Counted from the stretch's first letter, positions 21,911 to 30,060 are shown. The stretch: DNA of 32,225 bases from JBDRLU01 sp043812795 (GCA_043812795.1 JBDRLU010000016.1:1-32225); one strand, 5' to 3'. Notes: a model not told the origin generated them from the letters alone. Program-made: numbers and translations.

Positions 21911-24646
21911 ATGCAACAGCCAACTCTGGTACTTTTCGATGGAAATGCCGTCGTCCACCGCGCCTATCATGCTTTCGAACGCACTAAACCGCTCACGCTG
22001 AGCCGGACGGGCGAGCTGGTCAGCGCCGTCTATGGCTTTGCCCAGATGCTGCTCAAAGTGATAAATGAGCTGAAACCGACGCATTATGCCATCGCCTTCG
22101 ATAAAGCCGGGCCCACTTTCCGGCACGAGATGTTCCACGAATACAAGATACAGCGCCCGCGGACACCGGATGATTTAATCAATCAACTGGGGCGTGTCAG
22201 GGAAGTGGTCGAAACCTTCAAAATACCCATCTTCGAAATAGACGGCTTCGAGGCCGACGATGTGCTGGGTACGCTCAGCCGGCAGGCGAGCGAGCAGGGC
22301 ATCGATACGGTCATTGTCACCGGCGACGCCGATACTATGCAATTGGTCGAGCCGAGGGTTAAAGTGCTTTACCCGAAGCCGAGGGGCAGCTTCAGCGATA
22401 CCATGCTCTACGATGACGCAGCCGTGCTGGAAAAATACGGCGTCAAGCCGGAGCAGATTCCCGACCTCAAAGCGCTGGTCGGCGACCCGTCCGATAATAT
22501 ACCGGGGGTACACGGCGTCGGCGACAAATCGGCGGTCAAGCTTATCCAGCAGTTCGGCTCGGTGGAACAAATTTACGAGCACCTCGACGAGGTCAGCCCG
22601 CCCCGTCTCCAGCAACTGCTGCGCGACAACGAAGCGGCCGCCCGACAGAGCAAAGAGTTGGCGACGATTGTGACCCAGGTGCCGGTGACGCTTGACCTCG
22701 AAGCGTGTCAGGTCAGCCACTATGACCGGGCGCGGCTGGTCGAGCTTTTTCGCGAACTCGAATTTTTCAGCTTGCTACCGAAGCTACCCGGCATGGCGGA
22801 AATGCCGCTCATGGAGACGGCGGCACCGACGAAAGTTACTGCTCCATCACCAAAACGTGATTACCAAACCATCACGACAGCCCCGGCTCTTGATGAGCTT
22901 TTACGCCGTCTCTCGGCAGCTAAGTCGATTGCCTTTGATACGGAGACGACCAGCACGAACGCGATGCTGGCCCAGCTGGTCGGGATATCCGTCTCGCCGG
23001 CGCCCGGAGAGGCGTATTATATTCCCGTCGGGCATGTCGGCTGGGGGCAGGTCGAGCAACTGCCGCTGGTAGAAGTTATCAACCACCTCAAACCAATTTT
23101 AGAAAACCCTGATTTGCCCAAGCTCGCCCAGAATGGTAAATACGATATGACCGTGCTGGCCGAATACGGCGTCAACGTCAGTAACCTGAGCTTCGATACC
23201 ATGATTGCCGCCTATTTGCTCGGCGAAAAATCATTGAACCTGAAAGCCCTCGCTTTCAACCGGCTGGGCATCGAAATCTCCCCTATCACCGACCTCATCG
23301 GCACCGGCACGAAACAACTGTCGATGTCGCAGGTGGAGATTACACGGGTAGCGGAATATTGCTGCGCCGACTCGGACATCGCCGGGCAACTGGCCGAATC
23401 GCTTAGCGCCGACCTTCACCAGCAGGGGTTATGGCAGCTATTCACCGAGGTCGAAATGCCGCTCGTGCCGGTGCTCATTCACATGGAAAGGAACGGCATC
23501 GCCCTCGATACTCGATTGCTGGGGCAAATGTCGCTCCGTCTCGGCGAGCAGTTATTAAAGCTGGAGGCCGATGTCTATAACAACGTCGGGCACCAGTTCA
23601 ATATCAACTCGCCAAAGCAACTGGGTTCGGTCTTATTCGAAGAACTGAAGCTACCCGGCCGCAGGACCAAGAGCGGCTATTCGACGGGAGCCGATATCCT
23701 GGAAGAGTTGCGTGGCGTCCACCCGGTCATCGATTCTGTTCTCGAATACCGCCAGCTGGCCAAGTTGAAGTCCACCTATATCGATGCCCTGCCCACTTTA
23801 ATCAATCCCAAGACCGGGCGGGTGCACACCTGTTTCAACCATACCAAGACCTCAACCGGACGTCTTTCTTCCAGCGACCCCAATCTGCAAAATATCCCCG
23901 TCCGCGGCGAACTGGGGAGAGAAGTCAGGCAGGCATTTATCGCGCCGCCAGGGTCTTATCTTCTTGCCGGCGACTATTCGCAAATCGACCTCCGTGCCCT
24001 GGCCCATCTATCGCAGGACGAGGGGCTTTTAGAAGCTTTCCACCGCAACGAAGATATTCATGCCGCGACGGCCGCCCGTCTCTTCGGCGTGGACACGGCC
24101 CAGGTCACCGGCGACATGCGCCGCGTGGCGAAGACAGTCAATTTCGGCGTTATCTACGGGATGAGCGGCTACGGTCTGGAACAGGCTACGGAGTTATCGC
24201 GTGAGGAAGCCGGGCAGTTCATCACCGCCTATTTTGAAAAATACCCGGGGGTGAAACAGTACCTGGAGTCAACCAAGCAATTCGCCCGTGAAAAGGGGTA
24301 CGTCCAGACGCTGCTGGGCCGCCGTCGCTTCATCCCTGAAATCAATTCGTCCAGCCGTCCGGTCAGAGAAGCCGCCGAGCGGATGGCCATCAATATGCCG
24401 GTGCAGGGCACCTCGGCCGATATTATCAAGGTAGCCATGATTAACCTCTACCGCGAAATGAGGCAGCGCCAGTTAAAGAGCAAAATGCTCCTCCAGGTGC
24501 ACGACGAACTTCTTTTCGAAGTCCCTGAGCCGGAGCTGGCTGAAATGCGGGAACTCGTGCCGCAGGTGATGTGCGGCGCCGTCGAGCTCAGCGTACCGGT
24601 GCAAGTAGAAATGAAGAGCGGTCCCAACTGGGGAGAGATGAAATAG
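21911..24646 (+). CDS. polA: DNA polymerase I
   Basis: A 911-residue full-length Pol I with three domains. The 5' nuclease part has FDGNAVVHRAYHAF, GFEADDVLGTL, VTGDADTMQLV and LVGDPSDNIPGVHGVG. The 3'-5' exonuclease looks active: FDTETTS (motif I), AQNGKYDM (II) and YCCADSD (III). The polymerase has motif A GDYSQIDLRALAHLS (catalytic D688), motif B RRVAKTVNFGVIYG and motif C VHDELLFEVPE. In motif A the residue equal to E. coli Glu710, the steric gate against ribonucleotides, is Asp693. The tail has a normal end. The gene starts leaderless. Confidence 0.97.
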   Translation: MQQPTLVLFDGNAVVHRAYHAFERTKPLTLSRTGELVSAVYGFAQMLLKVINELKPTHYAIAFDKAGPTFRHEMFHEYKIQRPRTPDDLINQLGRVREVVETFKIPIFEIDGFEADDVLGTLSRQASEQGIDTVIVTGDADTMQLVEPRVKVLYPKPRGSFSDTMLYDDAAVLEKYGVKPEQIPDLKALVGDPSDNIPGVHGVGDKSAVKLIQQFGSVEQIYEHLDEVSPPRLQQLLRDNEAAARQSKELATIVTQVPVTLDLEACQVSHYDRARLVELFRELEFFSLLPKLPGMAEMPLMETAAPTKVTAPSPKRDYQTITTAPALDELLRRLSAAKSIAFDTETTSTNAMLAQLVGISVSPAPGEAYYIPVGHVGWGQVEQLPLVEVINHLKPILENPDLPKLAQNGKYDMTVLAEYGVNVSNLSFDTMIAAYLLGEKSLNLKALAFNRLGIEISPITDLIGTGTKQLSMSQVEITRVAEYCCADSDIAGQLAESLSADLHQQGLWQLFTEVEMPLVPVLIHMERNGIALDTRLLGQMSLRLGEQLLKLEADVYNNVGHQFNINSPKQLGSVLFEELKLPGRRTKSGYSTGADILEELRGVHPVIDSVLEYRQLAKLKSTYIDALPTLINPKTGRVHTCFNHTKTSTGRLSSSDPNLQNIPVRGELGREVRQAFIAPPGSYLLAGDYSQIDLRALAHLSQDEGLLEAFHRNEDIHAATAARLFGVDTAQVTGDMRRVAKTVNFGVIYGMSGYGLEQATELSREEAGQFITAYFEKYPGVKQYLESTKQFAREKGYVQTLLGRRRFIPEINSSSRPVREAAERMAINMPVQGTSADIIKVAMINLYREMRQRQLKSKMLLQVHDELLFEVPEPELAEMRELVPQVMCGAVELSVPVQVEMKSGPNWGEMK

Positions 24647-24726
24647 AATAGTAACCTGTAGTCAATTCGTCACCTTACACCCTGAAAAACTGTCTTATAT
24701 GAAAAATACTTTTTCTAAATGAGGAA

Positions 24727-24858
24727 CACCCAACCCCCTGCCCCCTTCCCAATGGGAAGGGGGATTTGAGTAAAAGAGAATGGGGGCTTTGCCCCCATTC
24801 TCTTAAAATCTCTCCCCCCTCGCCTTGAAGGCGGGGGGGGACAAAGGGGGTGAGGTAG
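24727..24858. repeat. Multi-hairpin intergenic repeat, copy 4 (complete, three hairpins)
   Basis: Hairpin 1: 24741-24750 with 24754-24763 (10 bp). Hairpin 2: 24774-24787 with 24791-24804 (14 bp, loop TTT). Hairpin 3: around 24814-24825 with 24829-24840. The outer ends AACCCCCTG and AAAGGGGGTGAGGT are inverted, so the whole unit could fold as a three-leaf structure. The rest of the 294-bp gap holds only the likely PAP2 promoter region (TATAAC near 24918). Confidence 0.85.
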
Positions 24859-24940
24859 CAAGCCACATGCCAAAGACGCCTGCTGAGGAGAACAAAATAC
24901 CAGCTATGACCGAACTTATAACAATCGAGCTAGACCGTAA

Positions 24941-25582
24941 ATGAAACGGTACTGGCTGGCTATCTACGGCTTCTTTCTTGTCCTTTTCGGGGTACTCGGC
25001 TACCTGGCCCACCGCTTCCCCACCTTCCCCGGCGACCTTCCCATCAGCCTGTGGCTGCAAAAGTTAGACCTGCCCTTTTTCCATTCGAAAATGGTAGTCC
25101 TTTCTTTCCTCGGTGGAGACGTGCCGGCGGCGATTATCGTAACTATCGTCGTTATCTGCCTCTGGGTTACGCGAAAACGCCCTGAAGCTATCTTTATTGC
25201 CGTGCTCGCCAGTACCGAAGCCATGCTGAACTGGCTGCTGAAACAATGGATTGCCCGTCCCCGCCCCACCGGAGTCGAGATATGGAGCAATAACACCGAC
25301 GCCAGTTTCCCGAGCGGGCACGTTGTCTTCGTGGCCGTGTTTTACGGATTTCTTTGCTACCTGCTGCCGAAGCTGATTAAACAACGGGCAGCCGCCGTAA
25401 CTTTGCAGGCCGTATCGATATTACTTATCGTATTTACCGGCGTCTCGCGTATCTACCTCGGGGCACACTGGCTGAGCGATGCTCTGGGCAGCCTGCTTCT
25501 CGCCGGGCTGTTACTTGCCCCGGCCATTGTTTTGTACCATAATTACCGAAAAACTGGAGTTGACCATGCCCGAACTGCCTGA
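24941..25582 (+). CDS. PAP2-family membrane phosphatase
   Basis: A 213-residue membrane protein with about six helices and the three lipid-phosphatase motifs: KQWIARPRP (C1), PSGH (C2) and SRIYLGAHWLSD (C3). The two histidines and arginine form the catalytic site. Members act on undecaprenyl pyrophosphate or phosphatidic acid; the substrate here is not decided by sequence. No clear Shine-Dalgarno precedes ATG 24941. Its last 17 bases overlap mutM, so these two are coupled. Confidence 0.92.
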   Translation: MKRYWLAIYGFFLVLFGVLGYLAHRFPTFPGDLPISLWLQKLDLPFFHSKMVVLSFLGGDVPAAIIVTIVVICLWVTRKRPEAIFIAVLASTEAMLNWLLKQWIARPRPTGVEIWSNNTDASFPSGHVVFVAVFYGFLCYLLPKLIKQRAAAVTLQAVSILLIVFTGVSRIYLGAHWLSDALGSLLLAGLLLAPAIVLYHNYRKTGVDHARTA

Positions 25583-26384
25583 AGTCGAGACCATCAAAAA
25601 CGAAATATCGCCCTACATTATCGGACGGCGTATCTCCGGCATCACCCTACCCTGGGAAGGAATTGTCAAAGAGCCGTCCGCCGAAGAGTTCTGCTCACGC
25701 GTCACCGGGCGGAAGATAATGAGTATCGTCCGGCGGGGCAAATACCTCTTGGTCAATCTCGACAGCAGCGATACGCTGATTCTCCATATGAAGATGAGCG
25801 GGTCGCTGCTCATCGTTGACGGCGCTGCCGAGCCGCCGAAGTACACCCGCGCCATCGTTTGCCTGGATAACGGCCGTAAAATATTCTTCCGCGACCCGCG
25901 CAAGTTCGGTGTCATGCGACTGGTCAAAGACGGGCTGAGCGTGGTGAGCAAGCTCGGTCCGGAGCCGCTGGAAGCCAGTTTTACCCCCGAAGTATTAGCC
26001 CGGCTGCTGGCAAAACGCGTGTCCCCTATCAAAGCCCTGCTTTCCGACCAGCAGGTCATTGCCGGTATCGGCAATATGTACGCCGATGAAGCCCTTTTTG
26101 CCGCCAAAATCCACCCCTTACGACCGGGCGGCAGCCTCACCAAAGACGAAATCAAGCGACTCTACGGTGCTATCATCAAGGTGCTTAAGTTAGGGCTGTT
26201 TTATAAAGGGGCGAGCGAACGCGACTATGTCCGTCCCGACGGCACAAAAGGCACCGCCCACTCCCAGTTCAAAATTGCTCACCGCGGCGGCGAGCTCTGC
26301 CCTAACTGCGGCACACCCATCCAACGGACCACCGTCCGCAACCGCGGCACCTACTTCTGCCCCAAGTGCCAGCCGGCAAGGTAA
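25566..26384 (+). CDS. mutM: Formamidopyrimidine-DNA glycosylase
   Basis: A 272-residue Fpg/MutM that removes oxidised purines such as 8-oxoguanine. The start ATG 25566 gives MPELPEVET, with catalytic Pro2 and Glu3 after removal of Met; GGAG lies eight bases upstream. RRGKYLLVNL carries the conserved lysine, GIGNMYADEALFAAKIHP is the helix-two-turn-helix, and CPNCGTPI...CPKC is a complete zinc finger. It overlaps the PAP2 gene. Confidence 0.97.
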   Translation: MPELPEVETIKNEISPYIIGRRISGITLPWEGIVKEPSAEEFCSRVTGRKIMSIVRRGKYLLVNLDSSDTLILHMKMSGSLLIVDGAAEPPKYTRAIVCLDNGRKIFFRDPRKFGVMRLVKDGLSVVSKLGPEPLEASFTPEVLARLLAKRVSPIKALLSDQQVIAGIGNMYADEALFAAKIHPLRPGGSLTKDEIKRLYGAIIKVLKLGLFYKGASERDYVRPDGTKGTAHSQFKIAHRGGELCPNCGTPIQRTTVRNRGTYFCPKCQPAR

Positions 26385-26418
26385 TGCACTTCACAAGTCC
26401 CAATGTTCTTGCCTGAGG

Positions 26419-26427
26419 TGGTAGAAT
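26419..26427 (+). promoter_or_regulatory. Extended -10 promoter, leaderless start of an orphan gene
   Basis: TG-G-TAGAAT (26419-26427), six bases AGAGGC, then ATG 26434. The extended -10 matches that of the HsmA-like gene exactly. Confidence 0.55.
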
Positions 26428-26433
26428 AGAGGC

Positions 26434-27024
26434 ATGGGAACTCCATTATGGTTGGCAAGAGCCAGGAAGATATTTTGGTGGCCCATGCTAATCATTGGCG
26501 GCATTTTTAGTGCTGGCGGGGTGTATTTAACTGGTAGGGATTTTATATTACTTAATTGGCCAGGTTGGTTATGGTTAACCATCGGTGTTTTTATTTTTGT
26601 CATATCAATCACAGGTATTTTATACCAGTTTCAGCGACAATCTGATTCAATTGCAGCAATAGCACAAACAGGACAAAAAGAGCAAACGAGTAATTTGCCG
26701 GAACGACCACATTACAAAAAGACACACAAAATAAAAGCAAAAGAATTTATTGATGAGTACATAAAGATAGGGGAGGAATTAAAATCTCGCATAATACCAA
26801 ATTCGCTTAGTAATATGGATGAAATACGTTCTGAGACCGCTAAATTCGTGAACGATGCGGAGAATGAGATCTGGAAAGTCTTACCAGAGTATAGCGAGTT
26901 TTTTAAGAGTATTCTTGCGTTGCCTAATGTGCAATACCTTTATTGGTATCATGAAACAGCAGCCGAAGCTAAGAAAATAGATGATGTATTGTTCAAGCTC
27001 AAGCAGATACGTTTACAGCTTTGA
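26434..27024 (+). CDS. Orphan membrane-anchored hypothetical protein
   Basis: A 196-residue protein with two N-terminal transmembrane helices (WWPMLIIGGIFSAGGVYL and WLWLTIGVFIFVISITGILY), then a hydrophilic, mostly helical cytoplasmic domain (KIKAKEFIDEYIKIGEELKSRII ... ETAKFVNDAENEIWKVLPEYSEFF ... KKIDDVLFKLKQIRLQL). The soluble half looks like a coiled helical bundle. I do not recognise the family. Codons are AT-rich compared with mutM and polA, and a repeat with a strong terminator follows directly, which suggests an acquired cassette. The start is a predicted leaderless ATG. Confidence 0.65.
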   Translation: MGTPLWLARARKIFWWPMLIIGGIFSAGGVYLTGRDFILLNWPGWLWLTIGVFIFVISITGILYQFQRQSDSIAAIAQTGQKEQTSNLPERPHYKKTHKIKAKEFIDEYIKIGEELKSRIIPNSLSNMDEIRSETAKFVNDAENEIWKVLPEYSEFFKSILALPNVQYLYWYHETAAEAKKIDDVLFKLKQIRLQL

Positions 27025-27054
27025 TTAACCTTAGTAGATAGAAGGTGAAAGAAG

Positions 27055-27146
27055 TTTAAGGAGAAAGAGGGCAAAAAGCCCTCTTTCTCCTTTCTTTTTA
27101 CGCCCCCTCTCCTTGCGAAGGAGAGGGGGCAGGGGGTGAGGTAGAA
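27055..27146. repeat. Multi-hairpin intergenic repeat, copy 5 (two hairpins)
   Basis: Hairpin 2-type stem of 13 bp (27060-27072 with 27078-27090, loop AAAAA) and hairpin 3-type stem of 13 bp (27102-27114 with 27118-27130, loop GCG), ending AGGGGGTGAGGTAG like copy 4. Hairpin 1 is missing. Confidence 0.82.
27058..27100 (+). terminator. Intrinsic terminator after the orphan membrane gene
   Basis: A perfect 13-bp stem GGAGAAAGAGGGC/GCCCTCTTTCTCC is followed directly by TTTCTTTTTA. It lies 35 bases after the stop at 27024 and is built from repeat copy 5. Confidence 0.85.
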
Positions 27147-27193
27147 CAAGAACGGATTCTTCACTCCGTTCAGAATGACAGAGAATGGTGAAT

Positions 27194-27223
27194 TTGGCTT
27201 TGCCCTGAACTATATGCTATAAT
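27194..27223 (+). promoter_or_regulatory. Promoter of the 39-residue basic protein
   Basis: TTGGCT (27194-27199), an 18-base spacer and extended -10 TG-C-TATAAT (27215-27223). The leader would be about 27 bases with AGAGG before ATG 27257. Confidence 0.6.
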
Positions 27224-27256
27224 CACCCACAGAATTTCACTTAAAAGAGGAATATT

Positions 27257-27376
27257 ATGGCTGATAAACCACTACCCGACCTGGACAAATTTATCAAGAA
27301 CGTCAACAAGAAGGACAAGCGGAACGGCCTGAAAATCCAGCATTCCGTGAAGAAGCGGCAGGTCAAGAGGCCGTAG
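27257..27376 (+). CDS. 39-residue basic protein
   Basis: A short frame with its own strong extended -10 promoter and an AGAGG site six bases before ATG 27257. The product starts MADKPLPDLDKFIKNVNKK and ends VKKRQVKRP; it is strongly basic and hydrophilic, with 11 lysines and no membrane segment. Promoter, ribosome site and clean frame support a real gene. Such a charged peptide might bind nucleic acid or the ribosome (inference). I do not recognise it. It sits alone between dispersed repeats. Confidence 0.65.
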   Translation: MADKPLPDLDKFIKNVNKKDKRNGLKIQHSVKKRQVKRP

Positions 27377-27404
27377 CCACTCAGGCGTTTCCCCCTTTAC
27401 TCAA

Positions 27405-27512
27405 ATGTCATTCTGAGGAGTGAAACGACGAGGAATCCGTTCTCAGAGAAGTAATAACACGGATTCTTCGCTGAGTTTATACTGAGCATAGCGAATGTGC
27501 TCAGAATGACAT
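27405..27512. repeat. TGTCATTC-type element with perfect 13-bp inverted ends
   Basis: ATGTCATTCTGAG (27405-27417) and CTCAGAATGACAT (27500-27512) are perfect inverted copies bounding a 108-bp unit. Two internal GGATTCTTCG or GGAATCCGTTC arms resemble the unit at 18403-18497, and a single arm occurs at 27153-27182. Confidence 0.75.
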
Positions 27513-27560
27513 TAAATTCGGTACTTTCTTATTCTCCCTTTCTCAAAGGGAGAGGATTCT

Positions 27561-28553
27561 TCAGTCTTTTACCGGCTCGAAAGGATGCCCGTTACGCTCG
27601 AAATCGGGCAGGTAGTTCGCGGCGGCGGCCATCTCCTGCAGCCAGCCGTTCTCCAGCCCCAGCCGCTCCACCAAGGCTACCACTTCCTGATACTCCGACC
27701 GCGAGATTTTCCGTGTCAGCACCGGTACCCGTGAGGCGCGGTGGGCCGGATAGTATTGCGACATGATGCTCACCGTCACCTGCGGCGAGACTTCGTCCGC
27801 CAGCCAGGCCAGCGATTCTTCACTGCCGGCCATACGTTCGGGCAGGATAAGATGACGGACAATCAATCCGCGTTGAGCTATACCCTCGTCGTCCACCTTC
27901 AGGTCCCCCACCTGGCGGTACATTTCCTTGATGGCGGCGCGGGCGTGCTCGACGTAATCGGGAGCCTGCGATAGCTTTCTCGCCCATTGATTCGAGGCGT
28001 AACGCAAGTCGGGCAAATAAATATCGATAATTCCGTCAAGGGCACGGATAGTCTCGATGGCATCGTAGCCGCCGGTGTTATAGACGAGGGGCAGTCGCAG
28101 TCCCATCGGCACCGCTTCCAGCACGGCCTTAACAATTTGGGGGACGAAGTGGGAAGGCGAGACAAAGTTGATATTATGGCAGCCCAGTTCGTTCTGGAGA
28201 TAAAGCATCCGTTCGGCCAGGGCATGAATTGCTACTTCGTGGGACTGCTGCCCGGCCGGGTCCTGGCTAATCTGGTAGTTCTGGCAATAGAGACACCGCA
28301 TATTGCAGTTACCCAGAAAGATTGTCCCCGACCCTCCCGTCCCCGAAAGGACCGGCTCCTCGCCGTGATGGGCACAGACCGACGAGACAATGGGGAGATA
28401 AGCGGAGTGACAGAACTTACGTTTCCCTTTTAACCGGTCGATGCCGCACCGGCGCGGGCAAATATCGCACGCAGCGAGTCGCGCTTCCAGCGCTTCGGCC
28501 CGCCGTTTCAGCTCGCCGCTCTGATAGAGAGCAAGATATCCTGGTTCGAACAT
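27561..28553 (-). CDS. Radical SAM protein, PflA/AmrS-like (COG1313 type)
   Basis: A 330-residue protein. An N-terminal cysteine group (C29, C32, C36, C48) precedes the radical SAM motif GNCNMRCLYCQNY with C83-x3-C87-x2-C90. FVSPSHFVPQIVKA and YNTGGYDAIETI are typical of the COG1313 group, annotated as putative pyruvate formate-lyase activating enzyme. No glycyl-radical enzyme lies nearby, so the substrate is unknown. Start ATG 28553 has only a weak AGGT-type site. The gene lies downstream of an alpha/beta hydrolase gene, with a repeat-filled gap between. Confidence 0.88.
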   Translation of the reverse strand: MFEPGYLALYQSGELKRRAEALEARLAACDICPRRCGIDRLKGKRKFCHSAYLPIVSSVCAHHGEEPVLSGTGGSGTIFLGNCNMRCLYCQNYQISQDPAGQQSHEVAIHALAERMLYLQNELGCHNINFVSPSHFVPQIVKAVLEAVPMGLRLPLVYNTGGYDAIETIRALDGIIDIYLPDLRYASNQWARKLSQAPDYVEHARAAIKEMYRQVGDLKVDDEGIAQRGLIVRHLILPERMAGSEESLAWLADEVSPQVTVSIMSQYYPAHRASRVPVLTRKISRSEYQEVVALVERLGLENGWLQEMAAAANYLPDFERNGHPFEPVKD

Positions 28554-28652
28554 TCCTAATACCTAAATCCCTAATACCTAAATCCTAAGCACTAATATCT
28601 AAATCCTAAACGTATTCAACATTTAGGGATTAGAAATTAGGATTTCGGATTT
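28554..28652. repeat. AT-rich CCTAAAT-type tandem and inverted repeat
   Basis: Degenerate units of CCTAATACCTAAAT and CCTAAGCACTAATATCTAAAT repeat three to four times (28554-28610), then appear inverted as TTAGGGATTAGAAATTAGGATTT (split units, 28622-28644). The segment fills the whole gap before the radical SAM gene. Confidence 0.65.
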
Positions 28653-28659
28653 TTCTTTT

Positions 28660-29469
28660 TTACCACTTCACCTTGTCTAAAAACTTCAACAGGGCCTGGT
28701 TGAAAACTTCAGGCTTTTCTTCATGCGGGGAATGCCCCGAACCTTTCACCGTAACCAGTTCTGCACCGGCGATTTTCTGTTTTAAGACCTGCACGGGCTG
28801 GGTAAACGGCGTATCCTCATCGCCCCAGAAAATAATGGTCGGTACTTTAATCTTTCCCAGCTGGTCGGTTACCACCGGCCGTTTATCGATGGCGCTCGAA
28901 GTGTAGATATAGCCGTTAACCGAGGTATTGAGTACCTTCTTCAGGGCAATTTCTCTTTGCTCCGGGTGTTTCTGGAACCGCTCGATGCGCATTGGGTTAT
29001 GAGCGGCGTCATACTCGAAAGCGGCGGCCAGTCCCTGAGTGCGGGCGAGGTCGTTCAGTTTTTGTCTCATTTGAGCGTAGCCGGCATCTCTGGTTATCGA
29101 CTCGCTGGAAGTATCAACCAGCACCAGTCCCGCCAGCATCTCCGGGTGTGTGACGGCAAATTGCAGGGCGGTGAAACCGCCGTAAGAATGCCCGCCGAGG
29201 CAGCATTTCTTAATCCCCAGTGTCTTCAATAAGGCATAGATATCCTCGGCGAAAACCGGTATCGAGTAGTCTTCTTCCCGGGCTGGCGCTCCCGATTTAC
29301 CGTGACCACGGCCGTCCACGGCGATAACCCGGTACTTCGGCGATAGCGCCTTCATCTGGTTGGCCCAGTCCTGAGTGCTGCCGGAAAAACCGTGGAGAAA
29401 AACTATCGGGTTACCCTGGCCGGCACTCTCATAGTTCAAGCTGGTCCCATTGACGTTAACGATTGTCAT
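28660..29469 (-). CDS. Alpha/beta hydrolase
   Basis: A 269-residue alpha/beta hydrolase. The oxyanion region is VFLHGFSGS, the nucleophile elbow is GGHSYGG (S95), the acid is probably D217 or D219 in FWGDEDTPF, and the histidine is H246 in GSGHSPHEEKP. The fold covers esterases, haloperoxidase-like enzymes and dehalogenase relatives; the serine nucleophile argues against a haloalkane dehalogenase. No signal peptide is seen. GGAGGGG precedes ATG 29469, and the ATGA overlap with the acetyltransferase stop indicates coupled translation. Confidence 0.92.
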   Translation of the reverse strand: MTIVNVNGTSLNYESAGQGNPIVFLHGFSGSTQDWANQMKALSPKYRVIAVDGRGHGKSGAPAREEDYSIPVFAEDIYALLKTLGIKKCCLGGHSYGGFTALQFAVTHPEMLAGLVLVDTSSESITRDAGYAQMRQKLNDLARTQGLAAAFEYDAAHNPMRIERFQKHPEQREIALKKVLNTSVNGYIYTSSAIDKRPVVTDQLGKIKVPTIIFWGDEDTPFTQPVQVLKQKIAGAELVTVKGSGHSPHEEKPEVFNQALLKFLDKVKW

Positions 29470-29975
29470 CTTACCCCTCCTCCGTTAATTAATATTTTCT
29501 GCATAAGGCAGACATCCAACATTTTATCAAACTTTTTCCCGACCTCCCTCATAATACCGACAGGCTCGAAGCCAAGGGTCTCGGCAAGGTGGATGCTCTG
29601 TTTATTGCTGCTTTCGATGCGGGCAAGCACACTATGGAGGCCGGCTTTCTCGCCGGTTTCAAGCAGCCCGGCTAACAATTTTTTACCGGCACCCCGACCC
29701 CGGAATTCCTCTTTGATATAAAGCGAAGCTTCGACTGTATCGGCGTAGGCACAGCGGGTCGACCACTGACTGAGGGATGCCCAGCCGATGACGGTACCGT
29801 CCTGCTCCGCCACCAGTACCGGATTCCTCGGCCCGTGTTCTCTGAACCACACCTCCTGTTCGTCATCAGTTTTCGGTTCCGTATCGAAAGTGGCCGTCGT
29901 GGTCAGGATGGCCTCATTATAGATGGCGGTAATAGCTGATAAATCACTCGATTTCGCCGGTCTGATGGTAAACAT
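29466..29975 (-). CDS. GNAT N-acetyltransferase, phosphinothricin-acetyltransferase-like
   Basis: A 169-residue GNAT protein. The start TIRPAKSSDLSAITAIYNEAI and TTATFDTEP, then YIKEEFRGRGAGKKLLAGLLE (acetyl-CoA pyrophosphate loop RGRGAG) and SNKQSIHLAETLGFEPVGIMREVGKKF resemble PAT/Bar-type acetyltransferases. Its natural substrate is probably an amine or amino acid. No Shine-Dalgarno is visible; TATCCT lies 10 bases before the ATG, so the leader may be very short. Its stop overlaps the hydrolase start by four bases. Confidence 0.9.
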   Translation of the reverse strand: MFTIRPAKSSDLSAITAIYNEAILTTTATFDTEPKTDDEQEVWFREHGPRNPVLVAEQDGTVIGWASLSQWSTRCAYADTVEASLYIKEEFRGRGAGKKLLAGLLETGEKAGLHSVLARIESSNKQSIHLAETLGFEPVGIMREVGKKFDKMLDVCLMQKILINGGGVR

Positions 29976-30060
29976 GGCACTAAATAGGATACCGCCTGCT
30001 TATGAGATATGCAAATTGACGAAGGATCATTTCCCTTACAAAAATTGAAAGCTCCTAAAT

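Noticed and set aside
28554..28652. CRISPR array
   Set aside because: Repeat units are degenerate and contiguous without regular spacers, and no cas gene is present.
28660..29469. Haloalkane dehalogenase
   Set aside because: The nucleophile is serine (GHSYGG), not aspartate.
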